Assembly (NCBI GenBank): GCA_944472135.2
Contig: OX235265.1
Location: 89,436,984-89,500,983, forward strand
DNA length: 64,000 bases
Reading direction: 5' to 3'
DNA from: Trichobilharzia regenti
Taxonomy: Eukaryota; Platyhelminthes; Trematoda; Strigeidida; Schistosomatidae
Below are positions 1-8,612 of the stretch, one piece after another; the first letter of the stretch is position 1, and each line of letters starts with the position of its first letter. The position numbers were made by a program, and so were the translations under genes. The notes under the pieces are model-generated. The model ran no database searches. It had not been told where the DNA came from and was given only the letters and a program-made list of their open reading frames with translations.

Positions 1-484
1 AAAATGTTCTACCAATATACAGAATTCTCAGATGAATTAGCTGAGCGATATTTGCTCTTCATCCAGGATTTTCAAGTGGAACAGCAATCTATAGTATATC
101 ATGTGATGTAATGTTGTTCTATCTGAAGCATAGATGACATTTTCCCAACGTCTCTGAGAGATGCTCACCGGTAATTTCAAGACCATTTTAAAAGTAAGCG
201 TGAGTAAATTTTGCATCTCAAGGAAATAATTAAAAAAAAATTGGAATTAGAGAAATTATGATACACTGTGTGATTGATAAAAAATTCAGGTAGTTCAATG
301 ATTCAAGCGGACCGCCAACAAGATTTATTTGAAAAGTAAAACAATTTAAAAATAAAGCGAGACGAATGAAGTTAATAATGCAGACCAGTTGAATTATGGG
401 ACTTTTCAAAATATAACTGAACTTGTTTAGTTGAAGTTTCTTCTGTCGACAGAATATGAGAGTGGTTAATATATAATCTTGATT
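1..484. other. No recognisable gene or repeat
   Basis: AT-rich sequence with short chance open frames only. It leads into a Penelope-like element whose readable coding begins near 485, so the last part may be degraded PLE sequence, but no motif could be read. Confidence 0.5.
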
Positions 485-1615
485 TCTATTACCGATATAT
501 TGATGATACATTTATAATTGTTAAGGAAGAAAGTGAGGCTTAGGACATATTGGATAAATTCAGTAGAGAACATTCCAGCATAAGCTTCACTAAGGAAGAA
601 GAAGAAAGCGACTTTATCCCATTTTTGGTTGTCCTAATGACTAAACGAACAGATGGAACAATATTTATGGATTTGTATGGAAATTCTACTTCCACTGGAC
701 AATATACTCACTTCCTGAGCTTCGTACCCCTACAATAAACACCTAATCTGGTTAGATCTTTGGTTCACCGTGCTAGAGTTATCTGTTTAGATGAGATGCT
801 GAACGAAGAAATCGATAATATTCACGTCCTACTAGGCAGAAACGCATATCCAACTAAATTGGCAAACAAACACATAGACTCAGAAAGTTAAAAGTCGAAG
901 TTGCCGACTGTTCTCAAAAAGTCAATCTTCCTAAGGTTACAATTCGCGGGTGATGTCAATAGTAAGATCTTATCACAACGTCTGAGAAGGGCGTTCAAAA
1001 GGACTTTCTATGTAGCTAAGGTATACTGTGTATTCACTAGCCGACCAATACTTAGTTAAAAAAATAAAGAAAGACTGTCCTGTTTTACCTCTTCCATGTG
1101 TATTTACCAGTTTAACTGCTCGTGAGGAGCCCGTTACATGGGGAGTACGATCAGGCAAGTTCATCGTCGAATTTCTGAACTTCTCTCATCTTGGTTCAGT
1201 AAAGGTCCGAATAAAGCTATATGCAGCTCAATACTAGCTCATTTCGTCATTGACACTGGACGTCACGTTGACTCTAACAAAGCTTTTAAAGTTATTTATC
1301 GAATTTCACCAAACCTCTCTCATGCTCTACGAGTACGACTTTTATATACGGCAGAGGCAATCGGAATTCATCTGAACGAGCCAAATCTGTGTGTTCAAAA
1401 GAAATTTGTACAGCCCCTTTCTTTGTCATGGCCAACTACATAATGTGTATTAGGGTTGTTAAAAAACAATTTTTCCCCTCCGCTTGTAACTAACTGTCTT
1501 TTCACTTTGTTAGTTTTTACAATTCTGGTTAATTCTATTGACTTGTTTGTTTGTATTTTACGTAATTCTCCTAAGTCATCCTATTCTTCTTCGTCATCAC
1601 TGATATTTTTAAAAC
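485..1615 (+). mobile_element. Penelope-like element remnant: RT C-terminal half plus GIY-YIG endonuclease
   Basis: This is a 5'-truncated Penelope-like retroelement. Reading starts with RYIDDTFIIV, the PLE form of the RT catalytic box with both aspartates present. It continues through a palm/thumb segment (FTKEEEES, PFLVVL, STGQYTHF), then LVHRARVICL. After frame changes the endonuclease appears: a Cys-rich start near 1095-1135, TIRQVHRRISE, SILAHFVIDTGRHVDSN, FKVIYRI, and the family-typical end CVQKKFVQPLSLSWPTT with a stop near 1443. At least one internal stop (near 541) and several frameshifts make it a pseudogene. The 3' non-coding part (about 1444-1615) is shared with the copy at 15736-16510, which supports the 3' limit. 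In intact PLEs the RT copies RNA primed from the nick made by the GIY-YIG domain. This copy cannot encode a working protein. Confidence 0.85.
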
Positions 1616-1881
1616 AGTTATTTCCCTTTACATTTTTACATAAAGCAATAAGAAGACGTAATTTGTCTGAATCGTGTAATGTAGTATTTGCACAACACAT
1701 TTCGAACAATCTGATCCCGCGCGGACTTGTCATAGGAATATATATGAAATTAATAAAGAGGTAAGAGGTGAGAAAAATAGACTTAGGTCAAGTTAAAAGG
1801 ACATATTCAACGTCAAAGTAACAATGAAGACCACTAAACCAAATAGCAAATAGTACATCTGCTATGGTATCAAAACAACAT

Positions 1882-2290
1882 TTACCAAGGAAGGTTTAGT
1901 GTGTTGACGAATTGTTTTTGAACACATAAAATTAGCTTAAACTTTCTAATTGCTAGGGCCTCCACAAACTTTAGGATACTCCCCAAACACGTTTTATAGA
2001 TAGGTTTAAAAGATCTGTTAACATCAATTTTATGTCCTGTTTCTATAATATGTTTCGCAATAGAAGAGCTAGGTCTCCTGTTCTCACCATTAATGGGTTC
2101 TGAAGATTCCATTTGTTTCTAAAGCGATTTAGGAATATACTCTGAAGCCAGCCCTTACTTGCAGAGATCGATGAGTCCTCCCTATGTATGTGTGTGTGTC
2201 CACACGTACATTCAAATTGGTAAATACAGTGGGATGTGACGTCATTTTTCGCATGTTCAAAGGACTTAGCTGGGTATGTTGGCTTCACAT
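1882..2290 (-). mobile_element. Penelope-like element fragment (GIY-YIG endonuclease end)
   Basis: On the minus strand, CIYQFECTCGHTHI (frame starting near 2288) resembles the beginning of the PLE GIY-YIG domain. The adjoining frame carries SSIAKHIIETGHKIDVNRSF, FVEALAIRKFKL and the terminal CVQKQFVNTLNLPW. The two halves are in different frames, so the copy is broken. The closest relative in this window is the plus-strand fragment at 42860-43310 (SSIAKHLLMSGHKISIND, LPWTT), a subfamily distinct from the copy at 485-1615. Confidence 0.75.
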
Positions 2291-2756
2291 GCTCAGTTAT
2301 TATGATATTTCATACAACCGGTTTCTTTTATTAGTTCGAAGAGAGAAAGAACGAACATGTTTGCAGGATAATACGAGCTCGTTTTATTTCGTGGATACTC
2401 ATCAACTGCATACATCCTAAACTAAATCAAATTATAAGTTTCAAAAAAAGGTTTTGGAACATACTTTTTCATAATTACCTGGGGTTATAGATAGAAAATA
2501 TAAGGAACATAATTCCAGAATTTGATGTATGTAGACAGATTATTCAGTGTCAAACAACAACTAATTATATACAGTGGAATTAGATAAGAAGGGGTTAGAG
2601 TTCAGATTTCTGTTGGAAAACACAGATTGGTTAGAGGCATATTATAGGGTCAGGGTCAGAGAACAGAGTGAATTTACACATTTGTGGTGATATTAGCTGC
2701 ATAAAAAGTCTTTTTAACAGCAGTCTTCAATCTTCGTCTAGTTATCAAGCTACTAT
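2291..2756. other. No recognisable gene; ends at an LTR insertion site
   Basis: No convincing coding or repeat signal was seen. Bases 2753-2756 (CTAT) are the left target-site duplication of the LTR element that follows. Confidence 0.5.
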
Positions 2757-3072
2757 TGTGGTGAGAGCAGGCTGCTAGCCGATTGGTTGGCACTAATCTA
2801 CGTTAAGGTCTAGGTCACTAATATGGGCCGTGAACAAGCCTGAGTCAACAACCAATCACAGCAAAGTTAACGTGGCAAAATATGATTCGCAGAGAGAACT
2901 CTATTTGTCAAGGAATCCCGAAACAACCAATCAGAAGCCTGCGTTTGTCTACCTAAACAACCAATCAGATGAATGCGCTTGTCTATAATAATGTAGTTGA
3001 AAGATGTATAAATACGTGTTGATTTTCATAATAAAACGATCTGTTGCCTGGCCCTTGTCTTCTGTTGTTACA
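2757..3072 (+). repeat. 5' LTR with CCAAT-box cluster, TATA box and poly(A) signal
   Basis: This is a 316-bp LTR bounded by TG and CA. The U3-like part holds three CCAAT motifs in the same context (2852-2856, 2927-2931, 2961-2965) and one inverted ATTGG (2782-2786). A TATAAAT lies at 3007-3013 and AATAAA at 3030-3035, so transcription start, R and U5 would all fall in the last 60 bp. That layout is compact but complete. The CCAAT/TATA reading is inferred from motif match only. Confidence 0.85.
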
Positions 3073-3095
3073 TTTGGTGTCGCTGCCTACCGAAA

Positions 3096-3515
3096 ATGAA
3101 AAGCCTATACCCTGCAGTTTTTGATGGAGACATATGGATCTTCGGGCAGGACTTCAAGGCTTCTGCGCAGTTGAGTGGCGTTCAAGATCTGTCAGCGATG
3201 GAGCTGCTACTTGAGACGCTGCTGGGAGGTCGGGCGAAAGCAGCATATGAAGGTGTGGGCCGAAGTATGGACGAATGTTCGACAGGGTCAGGCAAACAGT
3301 TTCCAAAGTGGGAAGGACCATATATGGTCACTTCGAGATGGGGTTACGCAGACACAGTCGCAATGGCGAACAATGAGAGGCGCGTGAACGTCAGCGAGCT
3401 CCAGAAATGGATACAGCGAGACAAGCCAACGATGACGCCTGCACCAAGTAGATCAAGCCGACTTCAGTCGCACGTATTTGACGGGGGGACGAGTGTGGTG
3501 AGAGCAGGCTGCTAG
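3096..3515 (+). pseudogene. gag-start / integrase-tail deletion ORF of the LTR element
   Basis: This is a 139-residue open frame. The start (MKSLYPAVFDGDIWIFGQDF) follows directly after the presumed primer-binding site and resembles a gag N-terminus. The same gag segment occurs, with stops, in the minus-strand copy at 37868-38056. The second half contains KWEGPYMV, like the W-x-GPY element of the Ty3/gypsy integrase C-terminal region, followed by a basic proline/serine-rich tail. The middle of gag, the protease, the RT, the RNase H and most of the integrase are missing, so the ORF looks like an internal deletion that happened to keep the frame. It runs into the 3' LTR and stops at a TAG there. 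Whether the short protein is made or does anything is unknown. Confidence 0.7.
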
Positions 3516-3809
3516 CCGATTGGTTGGCACTAATCTACGTTAAGGTCTAGGTCACTAATATGGGCCGTGAACAAGCCTGAGTCAACAACCAATCACAGCA
3601 AAGTTAACGTGGCAAAATATGATTCGCAGAGAGAACTCTATTTGTCAAGGAATCCCGAAACAACCAATCAGAAGCCTGCGTTTGTCTACCTAAACAACCA
3701 ATCAGATGAATGCGCTTGTCTATAATAATGTAGTTGAAAGATGTATAAATACGTGTTGATTTTCATAATAAAACGATCTGTTGCCTGGCCCTTGTCTTCT
3801 GTTGTTACA
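3494..3809 (+). repeat. 3' LTR, visually identical to the 5' LTR
   Basis: This copy starts TGTGGTGAGAG right after a purine-rich tract and ends TTACA just before the CTAT duplication. It carries the same CCAAT motifs, TATAAAT and AATAAA as the 5' copy at the same relative places. No difference was found on reading both copies side by side. Confidence 0.9.
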
Positions 3810-3907
3810 CTATGATTCTCCCAATAGGGTAGCTTGATGTACACGTCTTTCTTAGGGGCGAGTTGGAGAGTGGGTCTTGGTTTTCTGATTACTTTATAAA
3901 TCCTAAT

Positions 3908-4270
3908 GAGATGCTCACTGGCAACTGGCCCTATTCAGGTAGGCAGTTACCTGGGTTCCAGTGGGAAGTCGTGACCAGTAGGGTGCAGCCGGTCGGGTGT
4001 GAGGACAAATACTCGCTTAAGACATTGGCTAGCGGTTGCGCTATGTCGTGAATTGGCAGAAGTTAGAATTCAAGGACCGTTGGATCGGGTCCCAGTGGCT
4101 TAATGGTATACGAGCTCGCCTTGTAACCGGAAGGTCCTGGGTTCGAATCCCGGTGGGTGCGTACAGGCGAAGAGTCCCTAAATAGGACGAAACAGCTGTC
4201 CAGTACTCGCTGACTGACTTTCCAATGGTTCTCTAACTAATGTCAGCTCATGATGAAATCCTGAAATCCT
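3908..4270 (+). repeat. tRNA-like hammerhead repeat, degraded ribozyme core
   Basis: This is a full-length member of the commonest small repeat in the window. Order: a leader starting GATGCTCAC; the conserved stretch GTGAATTGGCAGAAGTTAGA; a tRNA-like block (about 4088-4161) with A-box-like TGGCTTAATGG and B-box GGTTCGAATCC; then a hammerhead region. Here the catalytic strand reads AGGCGAAGA instead of TGCTGAAGA, so C3 and U4 of the core are lost, although helix II (GTCC/GGAC) and GAAAC remain. The tail ends GTCAGCTCATGATGAAATCC. The copy is probably ribozyme-dead. Confidence 0.75.
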
Positions 4271-4277
4271 AGTGAAT

Positions 4278-5300
4278 TTGTCTGGATAATTTTTATCAAC
4301 CAGAGTTTGTGTCAACTATCTTTCTTCTTCATCAAGTGTGTCTTCTGTGCATATTCGTTGGATTCTACTGAAGAGGCACCTTACTAAGGCTCTTTTGTAC
4401 AGAATAGGGCAGAAACTGTGGTAATTAAGATACTGTCCTGTCCAGGTAGCTTTTCTATAAATAGATCGTTTTATTGATCCATCAAGCCGTCGACTAAGCA
4501 ATAAATCTAGGAAAGATAAACATTTATCTTCCTCTTCTACAGATGTAAGTGATATGTCATTCTGAACTTCCTTCATCGCTTGATTTAAAATTGAGGTGGC
4601 AGAACAAAGCGCTTATCACTTACGATTACAATACCGCCTACATACCTTCTATAAATTGGCACATTTTCGATTAAATCCTCCGATAAATTCTCAATGTAAG
4701 ACATATAAATATCTACTAAAAGGGTTCCTAACGGACTTCCCATAACAATACCATCAACTTGGCGGAAACAATCGCCTTCAAATGTATACCTAACATTGTT
4801 AGTACATAGACGTAATAAATCCCTTAAATAAGATATAGGGAACGGTATGAAAAAAATTGTTTGTGGAAATGTAATCACACAAAATGTAAACTGTTTTGAT
4901 CAAAGGCACATTAGTAAATAACGAGTTTACATCAAAAGAGTACATATTCTTATTCATAATATTAATATTACCATCATCAAGAACATCAACCAATTCAAAT
5001 GTATCTTTTAGCACATACTTGCAGAATTGTGTTTTGACTGGATGCAATAATACTACTAACCGTTTAGCAAGTTTATGCTTTGGGAATTTGCACATTGGCA
5101 ATATAGGACGTAGAGGATTATTGGGTTTATGTATTTTTGGCAAACCATACATGTGCGGGAATTTACAATCTGATGGTTTTAATGAGTCAGATTTTTCTTT
5201 ACTTATAGCATTTAGGCCATGAAGCTTCAGTAGATTAGCTGTCACTGTGCCCTGCAACAAATTTTTACAAATTTCTTGATTATGTAATAACTTGTTTCTA
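4278..5300 (-). pseudogene. Penelope-like element reverse transcriptase, catalytically dead
   Basis: Read on the minus strand from 5300 down. The N-terminal RT fingers (PHMYGLPKIHKPNNPLRPIL, then LAKRLVVLLHPV and YSFDVNSLFTNVP) are in one frame. A frameshift near 4850 leads to DCFRQVDGIVMGSPLG and LVDIYMSYIE (RT motifs 3-4). The catalytic box is RRYVGGIVIV, where a working enzyme has YVDD, so both metal-binding aspartates are gone. A third frame carries CLSFLDLLLSR, YRKATWTGQY and LVRCLFSRIQRICTEDTLDEEER, the thumb. The endonuclease domain is absent. The frames and the GG substitution show an old, inactive copy. It complements the 485-1615 fragment, which holds the later half of the same kind of protein. 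Confidence 0.85.
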
Positions 5301-5645
5301 ACGCCTAAGAATCAGATTACATTGAATTCCATAATTAATTTTCACCCCCCCCCCTTCAAAACGTAGATTTCTTGTTACTAACATCTATCTAATCTAAGAA
5401 GTAATATAGGTAGGTGGAGAGAGAGGTTGATCACTGGATCCTGACTGGTTCATTGAGTCTACACCCAACACGTGCAATAGGAATGACTCATCACCCATAC
5501 TGAAAATATAAAAACTACTACTACCAATCAAATCAAGAGATGGAAAATAAGCGAAGTTAGAAAGTTGCATGAGTACCTTGATATGATTATGAGTGGCAAT
5601 AAATTGTGCTCCAAATGTGGTCATTAGTAAGTATTACTGCATAAC
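5301..5645 (-). repeat. 5' region of Penelope-like element (minus strand)
   Basis: Sequence just upstream of the RT frame on the minus strand. The part 5390-5480, read in reverse, matches 37259-37355 on the plus strand (CTATTGCA..., GGGTGTAGACTC..., CCACCT.CCTATATTACTTCTTA). The copies sit next to PLE coding in both places, so it is probably PLE leader sequence. A 76-residue chance frame on the minus strand has no recognisable domain. Confidence 0.45.
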
Positions 5646-5848
5646 ACTGTTAAACTTTATCAAAAATAAATTTTACCCATAATGGAATTATACTCTATCA
5701 CAACAGTGCACAAGTTTTATTCTTATATCACTTATTTGTTTTGATGACCTTTAACCTCTTAATTTCAACCCCTCTTATACCTAAAATTAATTAACTAAAA
5801 TAACCCCCTGATTGGTAAAAAATCTTGATGTAAAACACAATTTTAGAT
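5646..5848 (+). repeat. About 200-bp direct duplication, left copy
   Basis: Nearly identical to 6392-6597, starting at ACTTTATCAAAAATAAATTT and ending at ACAATTTTAGAT. Only a handful of substitutions were seen. Shorter relatives occur at 16621-16745, 37566-37625 and 45679-45720, so the block also belongs to a dispersed, probably PLE-related, repeat. It abuts a truncated hammerhead repeat. Confidence 0.8.
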
Positions 5849-6391
5849 GGGGTCCCAGTGGCTCAATGGTCTACGAGCTCGCCTTGTAACCAGAGGGTCC
5901 TGGGTTCGAACCCCTGTGGGTGCGTACTGATGAAGAGTCCTAAGCTAGGACGAAACAGCTGTCCAGTACTCCCAGGTTTTCCAGTGGTTCTCTAACTGAT
6001 GTCAGCTCATGATGAAATCCTCCATGCAATCAAACAAAATCCCTACAAAACCAATACTTGAAAATTCATCTGATGCTCACTAGTGACTGGCCTATTCAGG
6101 TAGTTAACCTGGGGTTCTAGTGGGAAGCCGTGACCAGTAGGGTACAGCAGGTTGAAGATGAGGCAGTAACTCATCGAGGAAGACATTGCGAAGTGGTCGC
6201 GCTATATCGTGAATTGGCAGAAGTTAGAATTCAAGGACCATCGGATCGGGTCCCAGTGGCTCAATGGTCTACGAGCTCGCCTTGTAACCAGAGGGTCCTG
6301 GGTTCGAACCCCTGTGGGTGCGTACTGCTGAAGAGTCCCAAACTAGGACGAAACAGCTGTCCAGTACTCCCAGGTTTTACTGTGGTTCTCT
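5849..6391 (+). repeat. Tandem head-to-tail dimer of tRNA-like hammerhead repeats (398-bp period)
   Basis: The first unit is 5'-truncated at its tRNA-like block (GGTCCCAGTGGCTCAATGG from 5851). It continues through its tail (CTCATGATGAAATCC, ACCAATACTTGAAAA) straight into the leader of the second unit (GATGCTCACTAGTGACTGG). The same TCCCAGTGGC word sits at 5853 and 6251, a period of 398 bp. Unit 1 has ATGAAGA where the hammerhead needs CTGAAGA (C3 to A), so it should be impaired. Unit 2 has an intact core (separate entry). Each unit has A- and B-box-like sequence that could drive Pol III, which is inferred from motif match. Confidence 0.8.
6322..6367 (+). ncRNA. Type I hammerhead ribozyme, intact core
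   Basis: All required parts are readable. Helix I is GTACTG (6322-6327) paired perfectly with CAGTAC (6362-6367). The core is CTGAAGA (6328-6334), where position 7 may be any base. Helix II is GTCC/GGAC (6335-6338, 6346-6349) with a 7-nt loop, followed by GAAA (6350-6353). Helix III is a 2-bp AC/GU stem with an AGCU loop, and the cleavage triplet is GTC (6359-6361), so self-cleavage is expected after C6361. Such a short helix III is known in retroelement-associated hammerheads and often needs dimer formation. Activity itself is inferred. Confidence 0.75.
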
Positions 6392-6597
6392 AACTGTTAG
6401 ACTTTATCAAAAATAAATTTTACCCATAATGGAATTATACTCTACCACAACAATGCACAAGTTTTATTCTTATATCACTTATTTATTTTGATGACATTTA
6501 ACCTCTTAATTTCAACCCCTCCTATACCTAAAATTAATTAACTAAAATAACCCCCTGATTGGTAAAAAATCTTGATGTAAAAAACAATTTTAGATTT
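6392..6597 (+). repeat. About 200-bp direct duplication, right copy
   Basis: Second copy of the block at 5646-5848. It begins where the second hammerhead unit breaks off (CTAACTG/TTAGACTTT) and ends TTTTAGAT at the start of the Smalpha-like element. The two copies bracket the hammerhead dimer. Confidence 0.8.
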
Positions 6598-6990
6598 TTC
6601 CATCGATTGATTGAACCGAAGCGCTCGGTCTCAGGTTGACATGTCTGTTGGCTTCTTGTGCAGATGCTTCGACGATGTCTGGACATGTAATTAGAAGTAA
6701 ATTGGTGAATGTTGACTGACTAGCAGTGGAATCCAGCTTGATGTGGCTTTCACCTGTCCTATTTGGGACTCGTCCGCCAGTTGGATGTACCTGCATCCCG
6801 CAGTGAGTCAGTGATGATATTCCCACCGAGGCTCGAACGCAGTGTTCATAGTTTCAAACGCCAAAGCGTTATCCACTAGACCACTTGGGCCACGAGAGTC
6901 ATCTCTTGTGTAATTGAATTTTAGAAACCGACATGTCAACCTGAGACCGATCACTTCTGTCCGATCAATCGATGGGAAAATCTAAAATCC
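6590..6990 (-). repeat. Smalpha-like element (minus) framed by inverted arms
   Basis: Read on the minus strand: a tRNA-like block (GTGGTCTAGTGGATAACGC, then GTTCGAGCCTC), then GGTACATCCA..., GACGAGTCCCAAATAGGAC and CTGGATTCCACTGCTAGTCA. That is the wording of the schistosome Smalpha hammerhead, but the core reads CTGGCGGACGA and the GAAA strand is displaced (AGGTGAAA), so it should be inactive. The 3' tail of the element (6590-6655) reappears in opposite orientation at 6926-6990, giving imperfect inverted arms of about 60 bp around the unit. Confidence 0.7.
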
Positions 6991-7046
6991 AATAAAAACT
7001 ATTATTTATTAGTGTAGTGCCGATGATGAGAAACTAATTGAAAAGG

Positions 7047-7173
7047 ATGCACATTTCTCCTCTCATTCTGTTGTTTTTTCTAATATTAAACCGATTAAGT
7101 GAAACAGAAAAGGGTACGACTGAAGTGAAAGTTGCTGTTTCTGTGTACTGTCAGGAAAGAACATTTTTGTATA

Positions 7174-7209
<36 letters not shown>

Positions 7210-7223
7210 AAGCAGTCAGCTGA
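7047..7223 (+). CDS. Hypothetical small ORF or first exon with signal-peptide-like start
   Basis: From ATG 7047 the frame starts MHISPLILLFFLILNRLSE. That is a hydrophobic stretch followed by a polar region, as in a secretory signal peptide. A GTACGA that could serve as a donor follows the GAAAAGG near 7108-7112, so only the first 20-odd codons may be coding. The rest reads into a (TA)n tract and gives a repetitive IYIY tail that is unlikely to be protein. Schistosome micro-exon genes begin with such signal exons, but nothing else of that kind was found downstream. Low confidence. Confidence 0.2.
7177..7205. repeat. (TA)n microsatellite
   Basis: An uninterrupted run of alternating TA. Confidence 0.9.
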
Positions 7224-7392
7224 CTGACAGTTCACAATATACTCCTAGTGTGTTCACAATTTCCTGCCCTTATAAAACTAACTAACTAACCAACCCTTTT
7301 TTCCTATTTCTGACGACAAGCAGATCAGATGAGGAAACCAGGGTGAATAGAGGAAAATAACTTGGGGAGGGGAAAAACAACTACACTTCAAA

Positions 7393-7517
7393 ATGAAGGT
7401 TAATGTCATCAGCAGTGATGAAGATTCTCCCTTACCTGATATGATTTCAAATCTATACTTATCGATTAAAAAAAATGCAGGTGGATCTACAACGTTGGGA
7501 TATCAGTACAGAACACA
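7393..7517 (+). CDS. Candidate first coding exon of an unknown plus-strand gene
   Basis: ATG at 7393 in a TCAAA-ATG-A context opens 41 codons beginning MKVNVISSDEDSPLPDMISN and continuing LYLSIKKNAGGSTTLGYQYR, then meets a good donor (ACACA/GTATGT) at 7518. Composition is balanced, not repeat-like. The exon ends in phase 2. The strong acceptor at 20579 can accept that phase and would add QRVHPLFYTTVV and a stop, giving a protein of about 53 residues. There may be further exons between. No family was recognised. Transcript data would decide. Confidence 0.35.
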
Positions 7518-7519
7518 GT

Positions 7520-8365
7520 ATGTATCTTAATTCATTAATATTTTAATAATCTGAATTGAGCTTAATGTTAGTGTCACGGATACTTTTCCCTACTGTCAGT
7601 CATGGATAGATACACGCACGCAAACACACACACACACACGAAAGTAACACTAAAGTAAATCTGTAAAATAAAAAGACGATGGGAAGGCAGTAGTCTACGA
7701 GGAGAGAGACAGAAAGAGTCTGGATGGATAGGAAGTGTTATCAAAATATAAGACACACGGGAAAAAACACACACATATTGGATATGATAATGGTAAAAGT
7801 ATTAGAAAGGAATAAATCTAACAGGTTTGTGGGTGTTTTTAGAGATTTCATTATTTATATTATTTATAAAGAAAAAAGTGTTAATCAATTTGAAAATATT
7901 AGACATAACAGAGATACTAATTATGCTTAGATGGTGTAGGTAAGATAGATAGAAGGATAGTAGTCATTTGGTAGATACATAATGTGGATACTTGGATGAT
8001 GATATGAAGAATTATCAGGTGATCTGTATTCTCGTCTCAGGTAAGGACTTCCAACATGTGCATTGAAAGAGCTATGCTTCATCACTTGACCTAAAATAGA
8101 ACTACTAACTAAATTTTGGAAGTGGAACAAAGGTTCAGCAGTACACCAGTGCTGATGGAACTATGCGACATATCAATTTCTCTTCCAGCTACCTTTTCAT
8201 AAAACTTCATATGCTTATTCTCCTTTATAAATTTGAAGAAAGCAATAACAACGATTTGTGCAGAATAAATTTAGTACCATCGTCTATGAAGTCTACTTTT
8301 CATTAACTGTGTATAGCCTCAGAACAAAAGTCAGTCAACTTTATGTACATAACAATCTTGGTGCG
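7520..8365. other. No gene recognised; short (CA)n tract
   Basis: A CA-rich tract lies at about 7620-7640. Otherwise there is AT-rich sequence with chance frames only. Confidence 0.5.
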
Positions 8366-8612
8366 TCAATGACAAAGCTGTAGAATGCTCACCAACCACG
8401 CAAGTGGTTCGAAGTTTGATCCCTGGCCACCAACGCACTCCTTTCCTTGTCAAGCTATTATTAAGACTAGTAAAGAGGAAGGGTTGGCCATGAGGCTAGC
8501 AACCCATTTTGTATAAATAAATACCACTGTTACCGTAACTTCAAGCCACTTGCTTGATGCCACCCCTATGTTCCACTGGGAACGTAAAGCAATAAAAAAA
8601 AATAGAACCTTT
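8366..8612 (+). repeat. SINE-like repeat with LINE-type 3' tail (family B)
   Basis: A tRNA-like head (GGTGCGTCAATGACAAAGCT, then GTTCGAAGTTTGATCCC) is followed by a body with GACTAGTAAAGAGGAAGGGT and GGCCATGAGG. The 3' end reads CCCTATGTTCCACTGGGAAC and then an A-rich AATAAAAAAA. The last part matches the 3' end of the RTE LINEs in this window (for example 28540-28570). Relatives: 16746, 24725, 39797 and 56730. Confidence 0.7.

Larger units (their letters stand above)
2757..3809 (+). mobile_element. Complete non-autonomous LTR retroelement (TRIM-like, Ty3/gypsy-derived)
   Basis: Two 316-bp direct repeats (2757-3072 and 3494-3809) begin TGTGG and end TTACA, and look identical by eye along their whole length. 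The element is flanked by CTAT on both sides (2753-2756 and 3810-3813), the 4-bp duplication expected of an integrase insertion. The 421-bp interior opens with TTTGGTGTCGCTG, placed where a primer-binding site would be, and ends in a G-rich purine run (about 3480-3493) suited to be the polypurine tract. Between them only a short gag/pol deletion ORF remains, so the element must have moved using proteins supplied in trans. Matching LTRs imply recent insertion. The family name was not determined. Confidence 0.9.

Noticed and set aside
4085..4161. Functional tRNA gene (Thr-like anticodon TGT)
   Set aside because: The cloverleaf arms do not pair fully, and the block recurs in many diverged copies each followed by a hammerhead region, so it is a tRNA-like promoter part of a repeat.
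5933..5945. CTGATGA in hammerhead unit 1 taken as a perfect core
   Set aside because: Aligned with the other units, the core is the next seven bases (ATGAAGA). Using CTGATGA would add three bases before helix II and break helix I pairing.
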